Source: Sva-07 sp963716095 (GTDB lineage Bacteria; Actinomycetota; Acidimicrobiia; Acidimicrobiales; Ilumatobacteraceae). From it: 64,000 nt of DNA. Positions 55,407-63,707 of this stretch are shown one piece after another. The notes under the pieces were generated by a model that was not told the DNA's origin, did not search any database, and saw nothing but the letters and a program-made list of their open reading frames with translations. The stretch spans positions 1 to 64,000 of the forward strand of contig CAVQSV010000018.1 of NCBI GenBank assembly GCA_963716095.1. Direction: 5' to 3'. A program made the translations under genes and the position numbers. How positions within the stretch are numbered: position 1 is the first letter of the stretch; each line of letters starts with the position of its first letter.

Positions 55407-56260
55407 CAGACGGTTCCTTCCTCGTGGGCGGCGCTCTGCGTTGTCGCAGCCGGCGTGGCACCACTCGTCGGGGCGACCGCCTCGGCTCGACGAGCAGCGA
55501 CGGCGTCGTCGAGGCCGCGATCTTCGAGCAGGTCTTCCATCGCCATGACCCGGGTGCGGTGCATGACGAGCCAGACGTAGAGCAGCGAGAACGCGATCAC
55601 ACCGACGAACAAGCTGAACAGCATCAACCCGTCCATGGAGACGTCGCCATCGGCGTCGAGCACCGTGGCGTCCTGGTGCAAGCTGCGCCAGAGCCGCACG
55701 CTCCAGTGCACCAGTGGGATCTCGAGCACGGCGAGCATCCCGATCACCGCACTGCGTCGGGCCCGCTGCTCGTGTGTGCCGCCGAGGCGACGTACCGCGA
55801 GGTAGCCGATGTAGGTGACGAACAGCAGTGCGGTGGTGGTGAGACGAGCGTCCCACTGCCAGAACACGCCCCAGGTGAGGCGACCCCACATCGCACCGAT
55901 CACCAGGGTGACGGCCACGAAGACCGTTCCGACCTCGGCGCTGGCCCCCGCGAGGCGGTCCCAGCCGAGTGACTTCTTCTTCCCGAAGAAGTAGAGCCCG
56001 GAGGCGACGGCGGTGACGGTGAACGCGAGATAGGCGATCCAGATCGTGGGGACGTGGACGTACAGCAACCTGACGCTCTCGCGTTGATCTCGGTCTTCGG
56101 GCGAGAAGCCGAGTCCGAACGCCACCAGCCAGCCCATCGCGACGATGGTGGCGATCCCGATGATCCGCGTGGCACGGGTGCCGGTGCCTGTTCTCTCGTC
56201 GGTTCGGTCGCCGTCGGCGCCAGCCTGGTCACTGGTGAACGTGGGATCCGTGGTCGTCAT
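55406..56260 (-). CDS. ccmC: Heme exporter/transfer protein CcmC
   Basis: A 284-residue protein with six hydrophobic segments. The WWD-type heme motif is WGRLTWGVFWQWDARLTT and the flanking heme-ligand histidines lie in LLYVHVPTIWIAYLAFT and LEIPLVHWSVRLWRSLHQ. CcmC loads heme on CcmE. The N-terminus has a 40-residue hydrophilic extension and the C-terminus an alanine-rich tail. It is overlapped by ccmD. Confidence 0.94.
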   Translation of the reverse strand: MTTTDPTFTSDQAGADGDRTDERTGTGTRATRIIGIATIVAMGWLVAFGLGFSPEDRDQRESVRLLYVHVPTIWIAYLAFTVTAVASGLYFFGKKKSLGWDRLAGASAEVGTVFVAVTLVIGAMWGRLTWGVFWQWDARLTTTALLFVTYIGYLAVRRLGGTHEQRARRSAVIGMLAVLEIPLVHWSVRLWRSLHQDATVLDADGDVSMDGLMLFSLFVGVIAFSLLYVWLVMHRTRVMAMEDLLEDRGLDDAVAARRAEAVAPTSGATPAATTQSAAHEEGTV

Positions 56261-56306
56261 GTCCGATTCCTGCGGGGTTGGGGGGATGGTGCTCGCGTTC
56301 GTCGTC

Positions 56307-56990
56307 TCATTCGTCGATCAGCGGACCGAACGCCAAGGCCCCACCGACACCGAAGGCCACGGCGAAGACAGCCAGCAGGCCCACCCAGGGCCAGCCGTCC
56401 GACACCACCGCACCTGCCGTGCCGAGCGCTGCTTCAACCGCTCGTGTTGCTCCGATCAGGACGGGCGCCACCGCCGGGAACGTGAGCAGCGGGAGCAACG
56501 TCTCGCGACCCGTGAACCCTGCGGCAAGGCCTCCGTACAGGGTACCGACTGCGGCGAGCCCGCACGTTGCGGAGATCAGAGTTGTGACGAGGAGCACCAC
56601 GCCGTCTGACGGGATCGTCTGGCCGTAGAGGACCACGGCAGCGAACAACAGCACGACTTCGAGCACCAGGAGTTGTACACCCAGCGCAACCGCTTTGCCC
56701 AGGTAGATCGCCCGGGGATCGATGCCGGCGACGCGCAGCGCGTCGAGCGCGCCGTCGGCGGTCTCGACAGCGAACGAGCGTTGCACGAGCACCAGCATCG
56801 AGAACATCGTCGCCAGCCACACCAGGCCGGGAGCGACGCGCTGAAGCACCGAGTCGGCGTCGAGCGCGAACGCGAAGATCACCATCGTGACGCCGGCGAA
56901 CGGCAACACCTGGTTGACGAACACCCGGCTGTTCCACTCGATCCGCAGGTCCTTCAGCGCGACCTGCCACCCGATGCGCCACACACTCAT
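56307..56990 (-). CDS. ccmB: Heme exporter protein CcmB (internal start of the fused frame)
   Basis: The CcmB part is 227 residues from ATG 56990 with MSVWRIGWQVALKDLRIEW and six hydrophobic segments (NQVLPFAGVTMVIFAFAL, VWLATMFSMLVLVQRSF, DALRVAGIDPRAIYLGKAVA, LLVTTLISATCGLAAVGTL, GRETLLPLLTFPAVAPVLIG, WPWVGLLAVFAVAFGVGGAL). Length and content are normal for CcmB, the membrane half of the CcmAB transporter. It could be translated separately or as part of the fusion. Confidence 0.82.
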   Translation of the reverse strand: MSVWRIGWQVALKDLRIEWNSRVFVNQVLPFAGVTMVIFAFALDADSVLQRVAPGLVWLATMFSMLVLVQRSFAVETADGALDALRVAGIDPRAIYLGKAVALGVQLLVLEVVLLFAAVVLYGQTIPSDGVVLLVTTLISATCGLAAVGTLYGGLAAGFTGRETLLPLLTFPAVAPVLIGATRAVEAALGTAGAVVSDGWPWVGLLAVFAVAFGVGGALAFGPLIDE

Positions 56991-57755
56991 TCGCCCGACC
57001 CCGCCTGGTCCCCCGTGCCCTGGGCATCGGGAACCGGTCCCGCCTGGCCCGCCTGGTTCCCCGTGCCCTGGGCATCGGGAACCGGTCCGCGCTGGATCGG
57101 TCCTGCTCGGCAACTCGTGAACGCGGCCAGCGACCACCTCGACACTACGCGTGGCCAGATTGCCGGCGCGTTCGAGCTCGTGACTGGCGACGAGGATCGT
57201 GGCACCGGCAGCCGACGCTTGGCGCAGGGTGTCGTCGAGATGGTCGCGGGCCGACGCATCGAGCCCGGCGTGCGGTTCGTCGAGCAGCCAGAGCTGTGCT
57301 CGGCGGGCGATCAGGCACGCGATCGCCGTGCGACGCTTCTGGCCCGCCGACAGCTTGCTGACGGCGACGTCCGCCAGACGATCTTCGATGTCGAGGCGCT
57401 GCATCGCGACCAGCATCTCGTTGTCGGATGCGCCGACCGTCGAGCCCCAGAATCGAACGTTCTCGGCAACGGTCAGGTCGAGATAGAGCCCGTTCTGATG
57501 ACCCAGCAGCCCGACCGTTCGACGAACCGACTCCCGGTGCGTCGACAAATCGAGGCCGAGTACCGAACCCGTGCCACGCACCAGCGGCAACAGCCCGGCA
57601 CACAACCGCAGCAGCGTGGTCTTTCCGGCCCCGTTCGGGCCCCGCAGCAACACGATCTCGCCCTGCTCGACCCGAAGCGAGGCACCGGCGAGTGCCGGGA
57701 ACTGCCCGAGCACGGCAACCGCCTCATCGAGTTCCACCACCGACATGCGCGACAC
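56307..57755 (-). CDS. ccmA: CcmA ATPase read in frame with CcmB (apparent fusion)
   Basis: From ATG 57755 one open frame of 482 codons covers both ABC transporter subunits. The CcmA part has the Walker A LLRGPNGAGKTTLLRLCAG, the signature KLSAGQKRRTAIACLI, Walker B LWLLDEPHAGLD and switch histidine VASHELERAG. After VHELPSR comes a 33-residue linker from two 48-base repeats, reading TGSRCPGHGEPGG and TGSRCPGHGGPGG, and then MSVWRIGWQVALKD, the usual start of CcmB. So the stop of ccmA is missing. CcmAB drives release of heme-loaded CcmE. The fusion may be real or may result from an indel in a repeat; a normal ccmB start is kept at 56990. Confidence 0.85.
   Translation of the reverse strand: MSRMSVVELDEAVAVLGQFPALAGASLRVEQGEIVLLRGPNGAGKTTLLRLCAGLLPLVRGTGSVLGLDLSTHRESVRRTVGLLGHQNGLYLDLTVAENVRFWGSTVGASDNEMLVAMQRLDIEDRLADVAVSKLSAGQKRRTAIACLIARRAQLWLLDEPHAGLDASARDHLDDTLRQASAAGATILVASHELERAGNLATRSVEVVAGRVHELPSRTDPARTGSRCPGHGEPGGPGGTGSRCPGHGGPGGVGRMSVWRIGWQVALKDLRIEWNSRVFVNQVLPFAGVTMVIFAFALDADSVLQRVAPGLVWLATMFSMLVLVQRSFAVETADGALDALRVAGIDPRAIYLGKAVALGVQLLVLEVVLLFAAVVLYGQTIPSDGVVLLVTTLISATCGLAAVGTLYGGLAAGFTGRETLLPLLTFPAVAPVLIGATRAVEAALGTAGAVVSDGWPWVGLLAVFAVAFGVGGALAFGPLIDE
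57003..57098. repeat. Two tandem 48-base copies of the CCCGTGCCCTGGGCA element
   Basis: Two copies of a 48-base unit (57003-57050 and 57051-57098) each contain CCCCGTGCCCTGGGCATCGG and GGGAACCGGTCC and can fold GGTTCCC with GGGAACC. They share the core with the palindrome at 28,045. Because the unit is 48 bases, both copies keep the ccmA frame open and encode 16 residues each. Confidence 0.85.
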
Positions 57756-57829
57756 GCTAGGTCGTCAAGTCCTCGACAACTCGTGGCACCGCGATCCCCC
57801 AACGATCATGCGCAGGTAGTTTCTGGGCC

Positions 57830-59064
57830 GTGTCGGACGCTCCATCGCCAGCCTCGCGCCCGCAGCGAGTGCGCAAGTTCGACCGCCCGCCACCACCTCA
57901 CGACTGGCGATGGTGGGTCGGCGGCGTCGGCAAGACACTGATCGCCACCGGGCTGTTGATGTTCGGTTTCGTCGCCTACCAGCTCTGGGGAACCGGCATC
58001 GAGACCGCTCGGGCGCAGAGCTCACTGGAAAAGGAGTTCGAAGAACTCCTGGCCAGCACGCCGCCGATCACTCCGGCACCGACGACCGCTCCACCCGGCA
58101 CCAGCCCGCGACTCCGGGCGACACGAATCCGGATGACACCGTGCCCGATGGAACAGTGCCGGTCGACACGGCACCGGTCACCGCACCGCCGACGCCAGTC
58201 ATCGAACTCCCCCCGATCACGGAAGGTGACCCGATCGCCCGGATCGAGATTCCGCGCATCGGGGTCGGGAAATGGGTGGTCGCCGGCGTCGAGAAGGGCG
58301 ACCTGAAGAAGGGGCCGGGCCACTATCCCGACACGCCGCTTCCGGGACAGCTCGGCAACTCGGCGATCGCAGGCCACCGCACCACCTTCGGGCAGCCGTT
58401 CTTCGATGTCGACAAGCTCGAAGTCGGCGACCAGATCGTCGTCACGACGCTGGCCGGGCGCTTCGTCTACCGAGTGACGGGTCAGGAGATCGTGTCGCCG
58501 AACGACTACCAGGTGATCGCCACCACCGACCCGTCCGTCGCAACGCTGACCCTGACGTCGTGTCACCCGAAGTACACCGCACGCGAGCGCATCATCATCT
58601 ACTCCGAGCTCGACAGCGAGGCGACCGACGGCCTGGTCAGCGAAGCGACGATCAACTACGGCCGACCACTCGACGAGGTCGACTCCAGTGATCCCGACCC
58701 GACGAACACGGTGGTCGACCCGGCGGCGGACGGCGACACCGACGGTGACGGTGACACGAACCGTGCTGGCAGCGGGTCGATCGACGATCCCACGATCAAC
58801 GACGACCCGATCGAGGTCGACGAGCAACAGGTCAACGCCGGAATCGCCGATGCCTTCTCCGAGGGGTGGTTCAGCGATCCGGGAGCCAACAGCCAAGTGT
58901 TGCTGTGGGGCCTGGTACTCGCAGCGATCGGCATCTTGTCGTATCTGCTGAGCCGGCGAGTGAAACGCGACTGGGTCGGTCTGCTGGTCGGCATCGGCCC
59001 GTTCGTCGTGACGCTCTACTTCTTCTTCCAGAACGTCAACCGGCTGCTCCCTCCGAACCTCTGA
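57830..59064 (+). CDS. Class E-type sortase, one frameshift
   Basis: About 410 residues. The start (GTG 57830) gives a cytosolic proline-rich part, a membrane segment (LIATGLLMFGFVAYQLW) and a linker; after a frame change near 58,108 comes the sortase domain: IARIEIPRIGVGKWVVAGV, NSAIAGHRTTFGQPF (catalytic His), TLTLTSCHPKYTARERIIIY (catalytic Cys and Arg). A C-terminal acidic region and two more membrane segments (LLWGLVLAAIGILSYLL and IGPFVVTLYFFF) follow. Such sortases anchor or polymerise surface proteins. No clear substrate with an LPxTG-like signal is in the window. Confidence 0.9.
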
Positions 59065-59097
59065 CCCCTGGCAAGGCCGGTCTCAACCTGGTCCCAC

Positions 59098-60141
59098 CTA
59101 CGCCTCCGAAGCTTCCCACGTGAGTCCGTGCTTGGAGATCGTGTACGTGCCTGCGGGGGTGGTGGCGTACCCGACTGCTTCGAGCAGATCGCGAACAGCA
59201 GGTGAGACCAAGATCTGGCCCGGCCCGGCGAGGCGGACGAGCTCCGAGGTCAGGAACACACTGCGACCGGTGATGTCGTCGCCCACCACGTCGATCGACC
59301 CGAAGTGGATGCCCGCTCGAATCTGGGTGCCGTTCGCCGCAAGACGCTCACGAATCGCACGTGCAAAACCGACTGCATCTCGCGGATCGCGGAACGTCGC
59401 GGCGCACGCATCGCCGGCGGACCGCAGCGTCGCCCCACTGAACTGATCGAATCCGTCAGTCAGGACTCGCTGCCAGTGCTCCACCGCACGGACGAGCTCG
59501 TCGTCCGAGGCCCTGGCGAACTGAGACGAACCAACGATGTCGATCATGGTGACGGCCGCAAGCGGCGCGACGTCCAGATCGGCCGCCCTCAGTCGCGGAA
59601 ACTCTGACGGAAGCGTTCGCCCGACGAGCTGGAAGATCTCCTGGCGTCGGTTGAAGTCACGCACTCGATGCGTGCCTTGGCTCCGGAACTGGAGATCCCC
59701 GTCGAGCAGGTGTTCAGCGATCTCGACAACGGCCTGACTTGCGAGGACCTGCCCGCCGTGACCCAGACTTCGAATTCTCGTGGTCTGGTTCACGGCGAGC
59801 CCGTAGTAGTCGTCACCCTGCGTGATGGCTTCTCCGACATGAATGCCGATGCGTACCTTCAGGTCGAGTTCGTCAGGCCACGGTTCGGAGTCGACGGCGC
59901 CGACAAGTTCTGCGCATGCGTGCACTGCGGGCGTCGCACTCGGAAAGACGATGAAGTGACTGTCGCCTTCCCCTCGATCCTTGACCACGGTTCCACCGCG
60001 CCCGGTGACGATCTTCTCGACCATTTCATCGAGACGCTCGGTCGCCCGAATCATCGCGTGGGGTTGCTCGCCCCACAGCGCGGTGCTGCCCTCGACGTCG
60101 GTGAAGGCGAAGCACAGCATTCTCTGCGGAGGCGAGTCCAC
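59098..60141 (-). CDS. Double-domain class III adenylate/guanylate cyclase-like protein
   Basis: A 347-residue protein with two cyclase homology domains. The first has MLCFAFTDVEGSTALWGEQ, RGEGDSHFIVF and RIGIHVGEAITQGDDYYG; the second has AVTMIDIVGSSQFARASDDE, RSAGDACAATF and RAGIHFGSIDVVGDDITG. The first keeps F-T-D-V-E-G-S with the metal aspartate, the second has M-I-D-I-V-G-S. No membrane or sensor domain is visible. The function could be cyclic nucleotide synthesis in the cytosol or a regulatory role. Confidence 0.88.
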   Translation of the reverse strand: MDSPPQRMLCFAFTDVEGSTALWGEQPHAMIRATERLDEMVEKIVTGRGGTVVKDRGEGDSHFIVFPSATPAVHACAELVGAVDSEPWPDELDLKVRIGIHVGEAITQGDDYYGLAVNQTTRIRSLGHGGQVLASQAVVEIAEHLLDGDLQFRSQGTHRVRDFNRRQEIFQLVGRTLPSEFPRLRAADLDVAPLAAVTMIDIVGSSQFARASDDELVRAVEHWQRVLTDGFDQFSGATLRSAGDACAATFRDPRDAVGFARAIRERLAANGTQIRAGIHFGSIDVVGDDITGRSVFLTSELVRLAGPGQILVSPAVRDLLEAVGYATTPAGTYTISKHGLTWEASEA

Positions 60142-60342
60142 GCCTGAATGATGACACGATTTCGGATGGGGCTGCGACGGCGTTTCGCTCAGCTCGTGAT
60201 TCGCGACCCACAGTCATCGCCTCACCATCCACGGACAACTGCTGATCCACCGTTTCGACGAGCAGTTCGAGCGTGCCCACAGGGTCCGCTCCGCAAGGTT
60301 CGCGACAGCGGACCGATCGTCCGACTCCAGCGTCGGTCGCGG

Positions 60343-61083
60343 TCAGTGACCGGTGAAGTCGGGGCGGCGTTTGTCGAGGAAGGCGGTGCGGCCCTCCTCG
60401 GCGTCGGTGCTCGCCCATGCCGCGCTGCGAGCCGCTTCGAATGCAGCATCCTCATCAGGTTCGATGTGTGCGTGCTCGAGCCCGATCTTGTGACCGGCAA
60501 TGGTGAGCGGTGCCAGGCGTGACAACTCGTGCGCCCACGCAACCGCGTCGTCCAGGCCGCCCAGCCGATGGATGCCACCGGTGACGTGCAACTGCTCGGC
60601 GGTGTAGGTCTGCGCCGCCATCAACATCGCTCGAGCGATCGGGGGCGAGAACTCCGATGCCAGTCGCCGAATCGTCCAGTGATCGACCACCAAGCCCAGC
60701 TTGGCCGCTGGAACTCCGACCACGCTCGTCGCCGTGGCAACGCGCAGATCGGTGGCGATCGCCAACTGGGCGCCGGCGCCGAGCGCGGGGCCGTCGATCG
60801 CGGCGATCACCGGTACGGGCAGCCGACCGAAACCTCGCAGCACCGCGGCGAGATCGGTGGCGAACTGGCCCTCCTCGACACCATTGAGGTCGGCGCCGGC
60901 GCTGAACGCCGGCGGCTTGCCCGTCAACACGACCGCACGAATCGCATCGGGCGAACGAGCCGAGATCGCCGCCTGAACGTCGAGCAGCTCGAGCAACGTG
61001 GCGTGGTCGACGGCGTTGCGCCTCGACGGACGATCGAGCGTGACGACCGCGACCAACCCGTCGTGGGTGAGATCGACCGTCAT
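60343..61083 (-). CDS. Enoyl-CoA hydratase/isomerase-family protein
   Basis: A 246-residue crotonase-fold protein starting MTVDLTHDGLVAVVTLDRPS. The oxyanion parts are PPAFSAGADLNGV and AAIDGPALGAGAQLAIATDLR. The second usual glutamate is not clearly placed, as the loop reads GVPAAKLGLVVDHWTIR (A-K-L-G-L), so isomerase or non-hydratase activity is possible. Substrate unknown. It is divergent from the small membrane protein. Confidence 0.88.
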   Translation of the reverse strand: MTVDLTHDGLVAVVTLDRPSRRNAVDHATLLELLDVQAAISARSPDAIRAVVLTGKPPAFSAGADLNGVEEGQFATDLAAVLRGFGRLPVPVIAAIDGPALGAGAQLAIATDLRVATATSVVGVPAAKLGLVVDHWTIRRLASEFSPPIARAMLMAAQTYTAEQLHVTGGIHRLGGLDDAVAWAHELSRLAPLTIAGHKIGLEHAHIEPDEDAAFEAARSAAWASTDAEEGRTAFLDKRRPDFTGH

Positions 61084-61120
61084 GACCGGCAGCGTTCCGC
61101 TCGTAGCATGACCCGACTGT

Positions 61121-61400
61121 ATGTCGAACCCCCGCTGCCACCCCCGAAGAGATCGATCCGGTGCGCGCCAAGCGGGCACAGGTCGCCAAGTGGACTCTGC
61201 TCGCCAACCGCGTCGGCTACCTCTTCGTGGCGTTGGCGATGGCGCTGTTCGTCATCGCATTTGCGGTTGGCTTCTCCTCGACGATGGCCAATCTGGTGAT
61301 CATCACGTTCGTGATCGGGTGCGTGCTCCTGGCACCGTCGATCATCGTCGGCTACGCCGTCAAGGCGGCCGAACGCGACGACCGCGAGCGCGGATTCTGA
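61121..61400 (+). CDS. Small two-helix membrane protein, one frameshift near the start
   Basis: The main part, open from GTG 61161, reads MRAKRAQVAKWTLLANRVGY and has two membrane segments (LFVALAMALFVIAFAVGF and LVIITFVIGCVLLAPSIIVGY) and a charged end AAERDDRERGF. Just upstream, ATG 61121 begins SNPRCHPP and, after a one-base frame change near 61,140, continues EEIDPVRAKRAQ, giving a more natural start. About 92 residues in all. The family is a conserved actinobacterial type I cannot name. Confidence 0.7.
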
Positions 61401-61455
61401 ACGACCCCCCGGTGAATTCTCTGATCGGCTCCTCCCCGTTACCATTGGGTAACTG

Positions 61456-62043
61456 ATGTCCCCTCGCCTCACCGCAACCGCCCGCCGGGAGCAGATCCTC
61501 GACGTCGCCCTCGAGGTGTTCGCCACGCACGGATTCCACGGCGCGTCGATGAACGATGTCGCCGAAGCCGTCGGTGTCACCAAGCCGGTGCTCTACCAAC
61601 ACTTCGATTCCAAGCGCGATCTGTACCAGGCGCTGATCGACGAGGTCGGCAATCGACTGCTCGCCAACATCGCCAAGGCAGCCGCCGAGGCCACCGATGG
61701 CAAGAGCCAGACCGATCTCGGGTTCCGTGCCTACTTCCGTTGGGTCGCCGACGACCACGATGCATTTCGATTCCTGTTCGGCTCTGGCACGCGCCGAGAC
61801 GACGAGTTCAACGCCGCCGTGACCCGGATCACGGCCGAGGCAGCACGGGCGGTTGCACCGCTGATCGCCGTCGACATCGACGAGCGCCACCGGACCACCA
61901 TTGCGCATTCGCTCGTGGGCATGGCCGAGGGTGCGAGCCGCCTGCTGGTCGAGCGAGGCGACGAGTTCGACCCCGACGAGATCGCTCAGGTGGTGTCCGA
62001 CCTCGCCTGGGCCGGCCTGCGCGCCGTCCAACCCAAGGACTGA
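61456..62043 (+). CDS. TetR-family regulator
   Basis: A 195-residue TetR protein. The helix-turn-helix is REQILDVALEVFATHGFHGA, MNDVAEAVGVTKPVLYQHF and DSKRDLYQALI. The C-terminal ligand domain (FRAYFRWVADDHDAFRFLFG) is typical of the fatty-acid or drug-sensing type. Its target is unknown; the carotenoid oxygenase 130 bases downstream is a candidate. Its last 20 bases, including the stop, are duplicated in tandem. Confidence 0.9.
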   Translation: MSPRLTATARREQILDVALEVFATHGFHGASMNDVAEAVGVTKPVLYQHFDSKRDLYQALIDEVGNRLLANIAKAAAEATDGKSQTDLGFRAYFRWVADDHDAFRFLFGSGTRRDDEFNAAVTRITAEAARAVAPLIAVDIDERHRTTIAHSLVGMAEGASRLLVERGDEFDPDEIAQVVSDLAWAGLRAVQPKD

Positions 62044-62063
62044 CCGTCCAACCCAAGGACTGA
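62024..62063 (+). repeat. 20-base tandem duplication of the tetR 3' end
   Basis: CCGTCCAACCCAAGGACTGA occurs twice in a row, the first copy being the last codons and stop of the TetR gene. The copies are identical, so it is recent, or an assembly artefact. It gives two stops in the same frame distance and does not change the protein. Confidence 0.85.
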
Positions 62064-62064
62064 C

Positions 62065-62116
62065 CGTTTGCGTTGCATTCCGGGCGGGACGTCCCACCGG
62101 AACTGCAACGCAAACG
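62065..62116. repeat. Long palindrome of the GCAACGCAAAC family
   Basis: CGTTTGCGTTGCATTCCGG pairs with CCGGAACTGCAACGCAAACG with one bulged base, around a GGGACGTCCC centre. It lies between the TetR gene and the carotenoid oxygenase gene. The right arm AACTGCAACGCAAACG recurs at 63,539-63,672, so this is a dispersed hairpin element. Confidence 0.82.
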
Positions 62117-62172
62117 TGGGTATACGGCCCGGTTGCATTGACCAGACGGCTCCGGTGCACCACGCTGGGGTG

Positions 62173-63513
62173 ATGCCCGACACCGCGCCGTTGCTTCGTC
62201 CGAGCGAGAACCTGTACCTCAGTGGCAACTACGCGCCGGTTGCCGAAGAACTGACGGCGTTCGATCTCCCGGTGACGGGGACGATCCCCCCTGACCTCGA
62301 GGGTCGGTGGTTGCGCAACGGACCCAACCCCGGCGAGGACGCCGAGGTTGCGACGCACCACTGGTTTCTGGGCGCAGGCATGGTCCATGGCGTTCGACTG
62401 CGCGGCGGTCGTGCCGAGTGGTATCGCAACCGGTACGTCGCAGCGACCGACGGGCCGAGCCCGAACACGAACGTCGGGGGCTTCGCCGGCACGACGTGGG
62501 CGATGGTCGAAGCGGGCACACCCCCGGTGGAGCTGGGCTACGAGCTCGACTCGCTGGGTGTCAACGCCTTCGGTGGCACCCTGCCGAACGGGTTCAGCGC
62601 GCATCCGAAGTACGACCCGGCGACCGGCGAGCTGCACGCCATGGCGTATCAGTGGCCGGACCTGATCGACCACGTCCAGTACGTCGTGGTCGGTGGTGAC
62701 GGTCGGGTGTCGAAGGTCGTCGACGTGCCGGTTCCCGACATGCCGATGATCCACGACATGTCGCTGACGTCGACCTACGCCGTCGTGTACGACCTGCCGG
62801 TCACCGTCAACTTCGACGTGATGGGCGGCGGCTACCCGTGGCCCTTCGCGTGGGCTCCCGACCGCGCTGCACGCGTCGGCCTGCTTCCCCGAACGGGCAC
62901 CGCTGACGACATCGTGTGGTGCGACGTCGACCCCTGCTACGTGTTCCATCCACTCAACGCCTACGACGCCGATGACGGCACCGTGGTGGTCGACCTGTGC
63001 CGCTACGACCGCATGATGGACAGCGATCGCCGCGGCCCGTTCACCGACTGTCTGCCGACGTTCGACCGCTGGGTGATCGACCCGGCGGCCCGCAGCGTGC
63101 ACGAGCGCCGGATCGACGACCGACCCCAGGAGTTCCCGAGACACAACCCGACCGTCGGACTGCAGCGCCACCGGTACGGCTACACCTCCGAGGTCACACC
63201 AGGTGAGCCGAACCTGCACGGCGCGATCATCAAGCTCGATGTCGACGCCGGCACGACCGAGGCCCACGAGTTCGGGCCCGGCCGCGGCGGCGCCGAGCCG
63301 GTGGTGGTACCGAAGGCCGACGGCACAGCTGAGGACGACGCCTGGATTCTCACCGTCGTCTACGACGCCGCCACCGATGCGAGCGAGCTCCACATCCTCG
63401 ACGCCGGCGACATCACCGGCGACGCAGTTGCGACCATCTCGCTCCCCCAGCGGGTGCCGTTCGGTTTCCACGGCAACTGGGTGCCGGATTCGTCGGTGCC
63501 GCCGCCGACCTGA
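62173..63513 (+). CDS. Carotenoid oxygenase-family protein
   Basis: A 446-residue beta-propeller dioxygenase. It has GTIPPDLEGRWLRNGPNP and the four iron-binding histidines in FSAHPKYDP, PMIHDMSLT, VFHPLNAYD and FGFHGNWVP. The family cleaves carotenoids, retinoid-like chains or stilbenes with a non-heme iron; length is normal. The substrate cannot be told. ATG 62173 is chosen as it lies behind GGGG and gives the usual start. Confidence 0.9.
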   Translation: MPDTAPLLRPSENLYLSGNYAPVAEELTAFDLPVTGTIPPDLEGRWLRNGPNPGEDAEVATHHWFLGAGMVHGVRLRGGRAEWYRNRYVAATDGPSPNTNVGGFAGTTWAMVEAGTPPVELGYELDSLGVNAFGGTLPNGFSAHPKYDPATGELHAMAYQWPDLIDHVQYVVVGGDGRVSKVVDVPVPDMPMIHDMSLTSTYAVVYDLPVTVNFDVMGGGYPWPFAWAPDRAARVGLLPRTGTADDIVWCDVDPCYVFHPLNAYDADDGTVVVDLCRYDRMMDSDRRGPFTDCLPTFDRWVIDPAARSVHERRIDDRPQEFPRHNPTVGLQRHRYGYTSEVTPGEPNLHGAIIKLDVDAGTTEAHEFGPGRGGAEPVVVPKADGTAEDDAWILTVVYDAATDASELHILDAGDITGDAVATISLPQRVPFGFHGNWVPDSSVPPPT

Positions 63514-63538
63514 CGCCCCCACCCCACCCCCACTCCCG

Positions 63539-63672
63539 CACGTTCGCGTGACGCTTCGGACGGACCGCCCCGTCAGAACTGCAACGCAAACGATGTGGGT
63601 GGCAACTCCCCACGTTCGCGTGACGCTACGGACGGACCGCCCCGTCAGAACTGCAACGCAAACGATGTGGGT
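63539..63672. repeat. Two tandem hairpin elements of the GCAACGCAAAC family
   Basis: A unit of about 62 bases (from CACGTTCGCGTGACGC to AACGCAAACGATGTGGGTG) occurs at 63539 and again at 63611, differing at one base. Each can form an imperfect hairpin (about 16 of 22 pairs) with GACGG / CCGTC near its loop. The 3' arm matches the palindrome at 62,065. They lie between convergent genes. Confidence 0.82.
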
Positions 63673-63699
63673 GTGGGTGTGGGTGTGGGTGAGGGTGAG
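63665..63699 (+). repeat. GTGGGT microsatellite
   Basis: A run of about four to five GTGGGT units and two GAGGGT-like units follows the second hairpin element. G-runs of this kind can form a G-quadruplex, and they are prone to length errors in assembly. Confidence 0.7.
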
Positions 63700-63707
63700 G
63701 GCGGATC

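Noticed and set aside
63665..63699. Telomere-like G-rich repeat
   Set aside because: It is short, internal and next to a repeat element, so a simple microsatellite is the better reading.
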